Positions 18,062-25,880 of a stretch of DNA of 64,000 bases are shown piece after piece (the first letter of the stretch is position 1; each line of letters starts with the position of its first letter). This DNA comes from Gemmataceae bacterium (GTDB taxonomy: Bacteria; Planctomycetota; Planctomycetia; Gemmatales; Gemmataceae), in NCBI GenBank assembly GCA_019748295.1, contig JAIEPT010000066.1:1-64000 (forward strand), written 5' to 3'. A model generated the notes under the pieces. It saw nothing but the letters and a program-made list of their open reading frames with translations. It did not search any database and was not told where the DNA came from. A program made the translations under genes and the position numbers.

Positions 18062-18586
18062 ATGCGCTCGCTGATCCGATGGGGATGCGTCTGTTTGCTG
18101 ACCTCGGCGTGCGCGCTAGGTGCGCTGGCACAGAACCCAATGGTGACGGTCGAAGATGCCCGCAAAGCCTTGGCGGGATTTCTCGCGGACCCCCTCAAGG
18201 AATCGGCGAAAGACGATGCGAAGAAGATCGTGACCTTCGCGATGGAAAGCCCCGACGTCGTCGTCGTGATGGGTGAAGAAGAGACCGCCTGGATCAAGGA
18301 AAACGCCAAGAACAAGAAAGACTACGCCGGTTTGCTTCTCGCCGCATTCATCGCCGGAAACATTCAGACGCAACTGGATCTCGGCGAGAAACGAAACGAC
18401 GTCTACTCCGGCGCCATTCAGGTCATGAAGACCTATCGCGAAATTCGCAAGAAAGACCCCGAATTCCAATCGCCTGCAGTCGAGGGGTTGCTCAAGAAGC
18501 ACCGCGACGGCACCCTGCTGCGGCACCTCGCGGAGATTCAGGAGAAGCGAGACGCGGCCGTGAGGCCGAAGGGAATCAAGCAGTAG
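18062..18586 (+). CDS. Secreted protein of unknown function
   Basis: This is a 174-residue protein with a signal peptide (SLIRWGCVCLLTSACALGALAQ) followed by a mostly helical domain rich in Lys, Glu and Ala ('AKDDAKKIVTFAMESPDVVVVMGEEETAWIKEN'). I do not recognise a named family. A near-identical layout (signal peptide, 'lL.AA..AGN...QL' segment) is what a short periplasmic planctomycete protein would show. It is transcribed away from the WD40 gene; the shared 157-base gap may hold promoters for both. The ATG is the first start in frame and is preceded by GGGAG. Confidence 0.7.
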   Translation: MRSLIRWGCVCLLTSACALGALAQNPMVTVEDARKALAGFLADPLKESAKDDAKKIVTFAMESPDVVVVMGEEETAWIKENAKNKKDYAGLLLAAFIAGNIQTQLDLGEKRNDVYSGAIQVMKTYREIRKKDPEFQSPAVEGLLKKHRDGTLLRHLAEIQEKRDAAVRPKGIKQ

Positions 18587-18591
18587 GTTCA

Positions 18592-18728
18592 CAAGCCCCA
18601 CCGTAAGCGCAGCACACGGTGGGGATCGGCGAAGTCAAAGGTGAGATAAAAGAATGCAGGACGTCGAACGTTCAGCATTCTCATCTCGTCTGGATCCCCA
18701 CCGTGCGCTTCGCTTACGGTGGGGCTTG
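18592..18728. repeat. Inverted repeat pair, family B
   Basis: Arms at 18592-18627 and 18693-18728 are inverted copies of CAAGCCCCACCGTAAGCG..., each itself able to fold by pairing CCCCACCGT with ACGGTGGGG. Related units lie at 9936-9973 and 63226-63310. Confidence 0.85.
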
Positions 18729-18762
18729 GGGTGAACACAAATCTTCGCGCGGCCACTTCGCC

Positions 18763-18791
18763 TTGACGCGATTTTGCAACCGCCGCACATT
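18763..18791 (+). promoter_or_regulatory. Possible sigma-70-type promoter for the S9 peptidase
   Basis: TTGACG, then 17 bases, then CACATT, located 43 bases before the chosen ATG. The -35 box is good and the -10 box is poor. Confidence 0.3.
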
Positions 18792-18833
18792 ACCTGTCGC
18801 ACGATATCGTGGCTTTTCACAGGAATGTGCAGC

Positions 18834-20918
18834 ATGCTTCGCCTACTTCGCCTACTTCGCTTGTTGGCGTTCGCGGTTGTTCTTTTCGCATCGCCGCTGG
18901 CTGCTCAGGAACCGCTGCGGAAGCCGATCACGCTCGGGGATCTCTGGAAGACGAAACGCGTCGGCGCACCGACGATTTCGCCGGACGGCAAGTGGGTCTG
19001 CGTCGATGTGACGACGTTCGACATTTCCGACAATTCCAGCCATTCCGATCTTTGGCTGCTTTCCACCGACGGCAAGACGCAACGGCAGCTCACGCGATAC
19101 AAGACGAAACATGCGAATCCCGTCTGGTCGCCGGACGGCAAATGGATCGCGTTCATCGCCAAGCGTGCGGGGGATGTGCCGCAGGTGCATGTGATTGCGC
19201 CCGAGGGGGGCGAAGCGAAACAGACTTCGAACATGCCGATGCCGCCGCAAGCGGTGAAATGGGGGCCCGATTCGAAATCGTTGTTCGCCCTCGCGCTCAC
19301 CTGGCTCGACACGCCGGACGACGAGTCGTATCGCAAGAAGGACAGGGCTCGCAAGGAGGACAAGGTGCAGGCGTACGTCATCGACGATGCCATGTATCGC
19401 GTTTGGGATACCTGGATCGCGGACGGCAAACGCCCGGTGATCTTCAAGATCGACGTCGATTCGGGCAAGCACACGAATCTCTTCGCCAAGATCGATCGCA
19501 CGCTGTCGCCTGCCGGCTCCTCCTACGACAGCTTCGATATTTCTCCCGACGGCAACGAACTCTGCTTCGTCAGCGAGTCGGCTCCGAAACTCGGCTTCGA
19601 CTTCAACCAAGATCTCTACGTCATGTCGATCGCCGATCCGAAGGAACCGAAACTCATCACGGCGGACAATCCCTGCAACGACTACAACCCGGTCTACAGT
19701 CCGGACGGCAAGTGGATCGCGTTCAATCGGCAGACGACCAAATACTTCTACGCCGACCGCTCCAGGCTCATGATCTACGACCGGGCCGCCCAAAAAGTCG
19801 ATCGGGAAGCGACGGCCGAACTCGATCGCTCCTGCGGTCCCGCCCGCTGGGTGAAGACGGACCCCACGCTGGGCCACTACGGGTTGGTCTTCGATGTGGA
19901 GGATAAGGGTTATCACAAGATTCACCTTCGGTTGATCAACACTGAGATCCTCAAGTCCGTCACCTCCGGCCATAGCGACACGCATCCGGAGATGAGCGCC
20001 AACGGCGAAATGATGGCGTTCGTCCGCTCCGATTTCAGCCGCCCCGCGGAAGTATGGGCCTTTCCCGCGGACGGCAAAGATCCGCGGCGGATCGACAAGT
20101 TCAACGATGAGCTTCGCAAGACCTGGGATCTGGGGCCGACCAAGGAGGTCTGGTTCAAGGGAGCAGACTACGACGATGTGCAGATGTGGGTCGTCTATCC
20201 GCCGAAGTTCGACTCCATGAGGAAATGGCCGCTCTTGCAGATCATCCACGGCGGGCCGCACAACGGCATCGTCACCGACTTCCACTTCCGGTGGAACCTG
20301 CATCTTCTCGCGAGCAAAGGCTATGTCGTCGGCTGCGTGAACTTCCACGGTTCGAGCGGTTTCGGCCAAAAGTTCTGCGATTCGATCACGGGAGATGTGG
20401 GGACGAAGCCCTTCGACGACATCATGAAAGCCACCGACCTCATGACGAAGGAAAGCTTCATCGACCCGAATCGAACCGCCGCCGCGGGAGCGAGCTATGG
20501 CGGCTACATGATCGCATGGATCAACGGCCACACGGATCGCTTCAAGGCGATGGTGTGCCATGCGGGCGTCTACAACTGGCACAGCATGATGGCTTCCGAC
20601 ATCGTGCGGAGCCGCGAGCGTTCGCTTGGAGCGTTGCCCTGGGGCGACCTCGAGAAGATCGATCGCCAAAGCCCCCAGCGCCTTGCCGCGAAGTTTAAGA
20701 CGCCGACGCTGGTGACGCATGGAGAGAAGGACTACCGTGTGCCGATCACGCAGGGTTTCGAGTTCTACAACACGCTGAAGCTGAAGGGCGTCCCAAGCCG
20801 GCTCGTCTACTTCCCGGACGAAAATCACTGGGTGATGAAACCGCAGAATGCAGCGCTCTGGCATCGCGAAGTGTTCGACTGGCTCGAAAAACACTGCGGC
20901 AGCGGTCCCCGCGACTAA
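18834..20918 (+). CDS. S9 family prolyl oligopeptidase-type serine peptidase
   Basis: This is a secreted S9 peptidase of 694 residues: signal peptide (LRLLRLLAFAVVLFASPLAAQ), WD40/PD40-like beta-propeller (about 30-430, several SPDGKW repeats) and C-terminal alpha/beta-hydrolase domain (about 450-694). The catalytic triad is visible: Ser in GASYGGY (near 554), Asp in HGEKDYRVP (near 632) and His in FPDENHW (near 665). It probably degrades oligopeptides in the periplasm, acting as a dipeptidyl or acylaminoacyl peptidase. Starts at 18774 and 18825 are in frame, but 18834 has AGGA at nine bases and the cleanest signal peptide. All three active residues are intact. Confidence 0.92.
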   Translation: MLRLLRLLRLLAFAVVLFASPLAAQEPLRKPITLGDLWKTKRVGAPTISPDGKWVCVDVTTFDISDNSSHSDLWLLSTDGKTQRQLTRYKTKHANPVWSPDGKWIAFIAKRAGDVPQVHVIAPEGGEAKQTSNMPMPPQAVKWGPDSKSLFALALTWLDTPDDESYRKKDRARKEDKVQAYVIDDAMYRVWDTWIADGKRPVIFKIDVDSGKHTNLFAKIDRTLSPAGSSYDSFDISPDGNELCFVSESAPKLGFDFNQDLYVMSIADPKEPKLITADNPCNDYNPVYSPDGKWIAFNRQTTKYFYADRSRLMIYDRAAQKVDREATAELDRSCGPARWVKTDPTLGHYGLVFDVEDKGYHKIHLRLINTEILKSVTSGHSDTHPEMSANGEMMAFVRSDFSRPAEVWAFPADGKDPRRIDKFNDELRKTWDLGPTKEVWFKGADYDDVQMWVVYPPKFDSMRKWPLLQIIHGGPHNGIVTDFHFRWNLHLLASKGYVVGCVNFHGSSGFGQKFCDSITGDVGTKPFDDIMKATDLMTKESFIDPNRTAAAGASYGGYMIAWINGHTDRFKAMVCHAGVYNWHSMMASDIVRSRERSLGALPWGDLEKIDRQSPQRLAAKFKTPTLVTHGEKDYRVPITQGFEFYNTLKLKGVPSRLVYFPDENHWVMKPQNAALWHREVFDWLEKHCGSGPRD

Positions 20919-20981
20919 GTCCCCGCTCAGCACTGCGCTTTGGGGAGAGCGGCTCTAGTTGAGCGTACAGGCGTAGTCTTT

Positions 20982-21088
20982 GGTGGAGGCAGCGAAGCTT
21001 CCCCTCTCCCTCCGCCGGCGGTTGCAGGCACTTGCAAGGTCGGTATGGGCGGAGGGAGAGGGTGGCCAACGGCCGGGTGAGGGGGGCA
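20982..21088. repeat. Left 107-bp inverted repeat flanking the DUF559 gene
   Basis: This 107-base unit is matched in inverse orientation at 21491-21597 with about six differences by eye. It carries a family-A-like stem (CCCTCTCCCTCCGCC with GGCGGAGGGAGAGGG) and ends in GGGTGAGGGGGGCA, whose purine tract is the Shine-Dalgarno of the next gene. Confidence 0.92.
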
Positions 21089-21092
21089 GACG

Positions 21093-21455
21093 GTGGCCGA
21101 ACCTAAACGCATCAACCAAGCTCGCGCATTGCGGCGGAACGATGTCCCCGCCGAGGATCGCCTTTGGTCGGCGCTCCGGAATCGCGCTCTCGCCGGTTTG
21201 AAGTTTCGCCGCCAACATCCGATTGCGAATTTCATCGTCGATTTCGCATGCGTCGAGTGCAAGCTGATCGTCGAGATAGACGGGCAATCCCATCTCGATC
21301 AGAAACATCGCGACGCAGACCGAACGGCGGCTTTGGAATCCCTGGGATGGAAAGTGCAGCGGATTTGGAACACGGATGTCTATGAAAACTTGAACGGCGT
21401 CAAAGAAATGCTGCTGATAGTCTGCGAGCAACGGCTTCGAGAGCTTCATTTGTAA
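21093..21455 (+). CDS. DUF559 family endonuclease (Vsr/REase-like fold)
   Basis: The 120-residue product has the complete DUF559 pattern: ARALRRNDVPAEDRLWSALRN, then LKFRRQHPIANFIVDFAC, KLIVEIDGQSH and GWKVQRIWNTDVYENL. DUF559 belongs to the PD-(D/E)XK-like superfamily related to very-short-patch-repair nucleases; the D of IVDF and the E of VEIDG are the presumed metal ligands. The start is GTG at 21093, with the G-rich end of the flanking repeat (GAGGGGGG) as ribosome site. The gene sits between two 107-bp inverted repeats with only 4 bases from the left one and 35 to the right one. The biological role of the family is not established. Confidence 0.9.
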   Translation: MAEPKRINQARALRRNDVPAEDRLWSALRNRALAGLKFRRQHPIANFIVDFACVECKLIVEIDGQSHLDQKHRDADRTAALESLGWKVQRIWNTDVYENLNGVKEMLLIVCEQRLRELHL

Positions 21456-21490
21456 GTCTGCCGTGACCCTTGAGCCTTCTGCCTTCGGCT

Positions 21491-21597
21491 TGCCCCCCTC
21501 ACCCGGCCGTTGGCCACCCTCTCCCCCCGCCCATACTGACGTTGCAAGTGTCTGCATCCGCCGGCGGGGGGAGAGGGGAAGCTTCGCTGCCTCCACC
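21491..21597. repeat. Right 107-bp inverted repeat flanking the DUF559 gene
   Basis: Inverse copy of 20982-21088. Where the left copy has CTCCCTCCGCC pairing with GGCGGAGGGAG, this copy has CTCCCCCCGCC pairing with GGCGGGGGGAG. Both partners changed and the stem is preserved. Confidence 0.92.
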
Positions 21598-21695
21598 GAG
21601 AAACACGAAATCTGCAACTGTAAGATTGGGGGCGGGCTGCCGTTCAAGCCATAAACTGATCGCATCCGCCTGCTTCCCTGCTTGAGCGAGCTTCC

Positions 21696-22937
21696 ATGCA
21701 ATCGGCCGATTCGATCGACGGCTTCTTTCCTCTTGCCACCCATCGACCCGCCGACGTCGCTGCCCTCGGCGAACTCGTTCGCGAAGCGGATCGGTCGAAA
21801 CATGCGCTCTATCCTTTCGGCGGCCGCACGCAAATCGGGCTGGGAAATGCGCCGACCAAGCAGGGTTCGGCGATCGACATGCGCGGGCTGAGCCAGATCA
21901 TCGACTTCCCGGCTCGCGACATGACGATCACGGTGCAAGCCGGCATCACGATCGATGTGCTCGATCGGCTCCTTGCTCCGGAGAACCTGCGTCTGCCGAT
22001 CGACATCCCCTTTGCCGCACGGGCCACGCTCGGCGGATCCATCGCGGCCAACATCAGCGGTTGCCGTCGGCTTGGCTACGGCACGCTGCGCGATTACGTG
22101 ATCGGTATCTCGGCGATCAATGACGAGGGGCGGGAGTTCAAGGCGGGCGGGCGAGTCGTCAAGAACGTCGCCGGCTACGACATCAACAAGCTGCTTGTCG
22201 GCTCCCTCGGCACGCTCGGCATCATCACGCAGGTAACGCTGAAGCTCAAGCCGCGGGCCGAAGTTCAGGCGATGCTGTTCTTCGGTTGCGAATCTGCGGA
22301 ACTCGAAGGTTTGCTCGCAAAGCTGCATGCTTCCCGCACTCGGCCCATCGCCGTCGAGGCGCTCAACCGATCGGCAGCGGCGGGGACGTTGGCCCCGCGC
22401 GGAATCGCAAGCGGCGCCCCATGGACCATCATGGTCGCCTACGACGGCAACGCGGAATTGGTCGCTTGGCAGGTGCGGCAAGTGAAGGAGGATCTGGGCC
22501 GGCGATCCGCGGAGGTACGCGAAACGACCGACGTGGAGACGTTCTGGACCCTGCTGGCGGATGCTCCGATGGACGAATCCGCGCGGCTCGGTTTCAAGGC
22601 CAGCGTGCTGCCAAGTGCGATCGCCGCTTTTCTCGTCAAGATGGATGGACACGCCGAAAGGCCGTTGCTTTTTGCCCACGCCGGAAACGGCATCGTGCGC
22701 GGCATGACGTCTCGGTCGCTGACGCAAGACCAGGCCGTGCAACTCATCGTCGCATGCCGTCAACAAGTTGCTGGCTGCAACGGCTCGGTGATCGTGACGC
22801 ACGCGCCCGCGGAGTGGAAGCCGCGACTCGAAACCTGGGGGCCCCCTCCCGCCGACGCGTGGCTGATGCGCGAGGTGAAAGCGAAGTTCGATCCGCGAGG
22901 CCTTTTCAATCCAGGCCGTTTCGTCGCCGGCATTTGA
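21696..22937 (+). CDS. glcE: FAD-binding oxidoreductase, glycolate oxidase GlcE-like
   Basis: The product (413 aa) is a FAD_binding_4 flavoprotein of the GlcE class. The FAD domain covers about residues 10-195 (YPFGGRTQIGLG, IDMRGLSQIIDFPARDMTITVQAG, 'ATLGGSIAANISG', 'GGRVVKNVAGYDINKLLVGSLGTLGII'). The C-terminal domain ends in 'KAKFDPRGLFNPGRFV'. In bacteria GlcE works with GlcD and GlcF to oxidise glycolate, passing electrons to quinone. Here GlcD and GlcF are represented by one fused gene 30 kb away on the other strand. It could also act alone on another 2-hydroxy acid. It lies next to the DUF559 repeat element. Confidence 0.82.
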   Translation: MQSADSIDGFFPLATHRPADVAALGELVREADRSKHALYPFGGRTQIGLGNAPTKQGSAIDMRGLSQIIDFPARDMTITVQAGITIDVLDRLLAPENLRLPIDIPFAARATLGGSIAANISGCRRLGYGTLRDYVIGISAINDEGREFKAGGRVVKNVAGYDINKLLVGSLGTLGIITQVTLKLKPRAEVQAMLFFGCESAELEGLLAKLHASRTRPIAVEALNRSAAAGTLAPRGIASGAPWTIMVAYDGNAELVAWQVRQVKEDLGRRSAEVRETTDVETFWTLLADAPMDESARLGFKASVLPSAIAAFLVKMDGHAERPLLFAHAGNGIVRGMTSRSLTQDQAVQLIVACRQQVAGCNGSVIVTHAPAEWKPRLETWGPPPADAWLMREVKAKFDPRGLFNPGRFVAGI

Positions 22938-22951
22938 CGAATCCCCTCGAT

Positions 22952-23878
22952 TCAAGCGTGCCGGCTGCGGTGCGCTTGCACCAGTTCCGCCACGGTGCTT
23001 CGCAGCAGGTCCGTCCCGCCGAACTCCATTCCTAAAGCCCGGATCTTCGCGGTTTCGATCTGATTTTTCGGCCCTCGGTTGAGGTCGGCGATCTCACTTG
23101 AGCTTCCCGTCAGTTCCTTCGCGATGCTCGCCACTTCCTGCTCCGAAATGTAGCGGTCGCAGCAATTGAAAACCTCCCCAGTCACCTTGGCGGCATCTTC
23201 GTCGATCAAGATTTCGATGGCCTTGGCGACATCGTCCGCATGCACTTCTTTGCCCCCCTTGGCGGACGCGATCGGTTCGCCGCGAACGACCTTGCCCACG
23301 AGTTCGTGCCACTTGCTGCGCGAAGCAGGCCGATCGAAGCCGTAGATGCCGGTGGGACGAACCGCGCAGATCGGCCAACTCTTGCCTCGGCCATAGCTGC
23401 TGACGAACGCTTCGAGCGCCGCCTTGTGGGCGCCGTATTGGTGATGCGGCCAGAGCGGATGCGTCTCGTCGAGCGGGCGGTCGTTCAAGATCGTTTCGTG
23501 CACCGAGCAGGAAGAAACATGCACGAATCGCTTCATGCCGGCACGGTAGGCCGACTCGAAGAGCCGCAGCGTGCCCAATAAATTGGCTTCTAGAAAGCTG
23601 AGCACCTCGTCCTGCTCGAGTTTGCCGCCGCGAGTGCCGGGGCCTTCCCATGCGACAGCGCAGTGGACGACGGCATCCATATGGTCGAGCAGGGCATCGA
23701 CCGCCTTTTGGTTACCTAGTCGGCCAGGGATCCAGTCGATCTTTCCCGCGACGCGTTCGAAGCCGCTGAGATTGTTTTCAGGGCGATGCCAGCAGCGGAG
23801 GCGATGTCCTTCGGAGGCGAGCCTGCGGACCACATATCGGCCGACCAACCCCGTGGCGCCCGTGACGGCAATCCGCAT
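22952..23878 (-). CDS. NAD-dependent epimerase/dehydratase (extended SDR)
   Basis: The 308-residue product is an extended short-chain dehydrogenase. The nucleotide-binding motif VTGATGLVGRYVV is at the N-terminus. The catalytic Ser lies in HVSSCSVHE and the YxxxK pair is YGAHK, followed by 'VRPTGIYGF'. Such enzymes act on nucleotide sugars or related NAD(P)-linked substrates; the exact substrate cannot be told. A start nine codons upstream exists, but the ATG at 23878 has AGGAGAAG at the right distance and begins exactly at the Rossmann strand. It is convergent with the glcE-like gene, with only 14 bases between stops. Confidence 0.85.
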   Translation of the reverse strand: MRIAVTGATGLVGRYVVRRLASEGHRLRCWHRPENNLSGFERVAGKIDWIPGRLGNQKAVDALLDHMDAVVHCAVAWEGPGTRGGKLEQDEVLSFLEANLLGTLRLFESAYRAGMKRFVHVSSCSVHETILNDRPLDETHPLWPHHQYGAHKAALEAFVSSYGRGKSWPICAVRPTGIYGFDRPASRSKWHELVGKVVRGEPIASAKGGKEVHADDVAKAIEILIDEDAAKVTGEVFNCCDRYISEQEVASIAKELTGSSSEIADLNRGPKNQIETAKIRALGMEFGGTDLLRSTVAELVQAHRSRHA

Positions 23879-23959
23879 GATTCTTCTCCTGAAGGCGGCT
23901 CGCATCGGCGCGAACCGGGATGGCAGGACATGCGTCCCCCATGTACAACTAGACTAGCC

Positions 23960-24040
23960 GCCGAGGTGGTGTAATGGCAGCCACGCAGGATTTAGGATCC
24001 TGTGCCGCAAGGCGTGCGGGTTCAAGTCCCGCCCTCGGCA
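23960..24040 (+). tRNA. tRNA-Leu (anticodon UAG)
   Basis: The sequence folds as an 81-base class II tRNA. Acceptor GCCGAGG pairs with CCTCGGC, the anticodon stem is CAGGA/TCCTG with loop TTTAGGA (anticodon TAG at 23993-23995), and there is a variable arm of leucine type and a T-arm GCGGGTTCAAGTCCCGC. The CCA end is not encoded. It reads CUA and, by wobble, other CUN leucine codons. Confidence 0.96.
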
Positions 24041-24047
24041 ATTTCGC

Positions 24048-25640
24048 TTATTTGCTGGCGATGTTGTGCTTCCAGCGTTCGTCCGGCTTCGGGAAATCGC
24101 GGCGAAAGTGAACGCCGCGCGATTCCTCGCGTTGAAGGGCGGATTCGATCATCAGGCCCGCAATCGTCAGCAAGTTTTGCAGTTCCCAACCCGGGCGAGA
24201 ATCGAATTCGCGCCGCAGCACGTAGTTGCTCCAGAAAGCAACATCGTGCTGCGCTTCTTCCAATCCCGCGCGATCGCGCACCACACCCATGTTGCGGACC
24301 ATGAGGCTCCGCAGCGAATTGGTGATGTCGGCCACATCGAGCGGGCCGTCGTCTTCCGGTTCGAAGCGACTTGCCACCGGCAAGGCGGAAAGCAAATCGG
24401 GGATGGCGAGCGCGGCTTCCGCGGCGCCCCGTCCGCAGCAGGCGCCGAAGACGAGGCCTTCGAGCAGACTGTTGGAGGCGAGGCGATTGGCGCCGTGCAG
24501 GCCGGTGGAGGTCACTTCGCCGGCGGCCCATAAGCCGGGGATCGAAGTGCGCCCTTCCGCATCGACCGTCACGCCGCCGATCATGTAGTGGGCGCCGGGC
24601 CGAATCGGGATCAGATCCTTCGTGATATCGAGCCCGAAGCCGCGGCAGACTTTGTCGATGCCGGGGAAACGACGACGAACGAGTTGCTTGTCGAGATGGC
24701 GGAGGTCCAGGTAAACATTCGTATGCTTGGTTCGTTCCATGCACTCGAAAATGGCCTGGGCAACGATGTCGCGTGGAGCGAGTTCGGCCCGCGGATCGAC
24801 TTCCAGCATAAACCGCTTCATCTGCTTGTCGCGTAGATACGCCCCTTCGCCGCGAACCGCTTCGCTGATGAGAAATCGGCTGGAACCCGCGACATACAGC
24901 ACGGTCGGGTGGAACTGCATGAACTCCATGTCGCGAAGCTGGGCCCCCGCCCGATACGCCGCCGCCATCCCATCGCCCGTGGCGACCGGGGGATTGGTTG
25001 TCTCGCGGTAAACTCGGCCCGCTCCGCCGGACGCGAGAATCGTCTGCTTCGCCCAGACGAGCACCTTGCCATGGCCCGGCCGCCAGACGATGGCGCCCAC
25101 GCATCGGCCTTCGTGCGTCAGCAAATCGAGCGTGAACGCGTCCTCCCACATCGAGAGGTTCTTCGCCTCCTTCGCCTTGGCGCCGACGGCTCGCATGACT
25201 TCCGAACCCGTGGCGTCGCCCAACGCATGCACGATGCGGCGGTGGCTATGGCCGCCTTCGCGCGTGAGGGCGATCTTGCCCCCTTCCTCATCGAAGTTCG
25301 CTCCCCAGCGGATCAGCGTTTCGATCTGCTCCGGCGCCTCGTGGATCGCCTTCTCGACGATCGCAACGTCGCATAGGCCGCCCCCCGCGTTGATCGTGTC
25401 GTCGACGTGGTTCTCGAACGTGTCTTCCGCCGACATGACGCCCGCGATGCCGCCCTGGGCATACGCGCTGTTGCTTTCGCGCAGTTGCTCTTTGGAGACG
25501 ACGAGGACGTCGAGCGATTCGGGTATTTCCAAAGCGGCCCGTAGCCCGGCAATGCCGGCGCCGATAACGAGAACGTCGGCGAAATAGTGGGGCGTGCGCT
25601 TCGGTTCGAAACGGACGAGGTAACGGTTCAAGGCGGGCAT
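24048..25640 (-). CDS. nadB: L-aspartate oxidase
   Basis: NadB (530 aa) oxidises L-aspartate to iminoaspartate, the first step of de novo NAD synthesis. The FAD-binding GAGIAGLRAAL is near residue 30. The substrate-side motifs 'SAYAQGGIAGVMSAEDTFENHVDDTINAGGGLCD' and 'EFMQFHPTVLY' follow, and the second FAD contact is 'GLWAAGEVTSTGLHGANRLASNSLLE'. A C-terminal helical domain covers about 430-530. No nadA or nadC is in the window. The ATG is the only plausible start. Its AGGAG lies unusually far upstream (about 25 bases) with a perfect hairpin in between. Confidence 0.95.
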   Translation of the reverse strand: MPALNRYLVRFEPKRTPHYFADVLVIGAGIAGLRAALEIPESLDVLVVSKEQLRESNSAYAQGGIAGVMSAEDTFENHVDDTINAGGGLCDVAIVEKAIHEAPEQIETLIRWGANFDEEGGKIALTREGGHSHRRIVHALGDATGSEVMRAVGAKAKEAKNLSMWEDAFTLDLLTHEGRCVGAIVWRPGHGKVLVWAKQTILASGGAGRVYRETTNPPVATGDGMAAAYRAGAQLRDMEFMQFHPTVLYVAGSSRFLISEAVRGEGAYLRDKQMKRFMLEVDPRAELAPRDIVAQAIFECMERTKHTNVYLDLRHLDKQLVRRRFPGIDKVCRGFGLDITKDLIPIRPGAHYMIGGVTVDAEGRTSIPGLWAAGEVTSTGLHGANRLASNSLLEGLVFGACCGRGAAEAALAIPDLLSALPVASRFEPEDDGPLDVADITNSLRSLMVRNMGVVRDRAGLEEAQHDVAFWSNYVLRREFDSRPGWELQNLLTIAGLMIESALQREESRGVHFRRDFPKPDERWKHNIASK

Positions 25641-25645
25641 GGCGC

Positions 25646-25663
25646 GTGACGCAGGTGCGTCAC
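25646..25663 (-). promoter_or_regulatory. Hairpin between Shine-Dalgarno and nadB start
   Basis: GTGACGCA-GG-TGCGTCAC is a perfect 8-bp inverted repeat with a two-base loop. It lies between an AAGGAG tract (just upstream on the minus strand) and the nadB ATG. Folding would shorten the effective ribosome-site spacing from about 25 bases to about 6. It could equally be a repressor operator. Confidence 0.5.
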
Positions 25664-25685
25664 TCCTTGGAGGCAGCGATGACGT

Positions 25686-25874
25686 CGTTTAGCGGGGAGC
25701 CGTAGGCGACCTTGCTCCCCTCTCCCTCCGGGAGAGGGGCTGGGGGTGAGGGTGTTTTTTTCGGAAACCGCGAGCAATATTAAGCATTGCAAGGGGCGAA
25801 TGTTTTGCCCTCACCCCCAGCCCCTCTCCCGGAGGGAGAGGGGAGCAAGGTCGCCTACGGCTCCCCGCTAAACG
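25686..25874. repeat. Perfect 67-bp inverted repeat, families D plus A joined
   Basis: Arms 25686-25752 and 25808-25874 are identical inverted copies by direct reading, with a 55-base centre that includes a seven-T run. Each arm joins a family-D unit (CGTTTAGCGGGGAGCCGTAG...) to a family-A unit. It fills the gap between two minus-strand genes. Confidence 0.95.
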
Positions 25875-25880
25875 TGCATC

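Noticed and set aside
18852-20933. 693-codon minus-strand open frame
   Set aside because: Antisense of the S9 peptidase, whose catalytic motifs are intact.
20955-22955. 666-codon minus-strand open frame
   Set aside because: It runs antisense across the DUF559 element and the GlcE-like gene; its Pro/Ser/Gly stretches are translated repeats.
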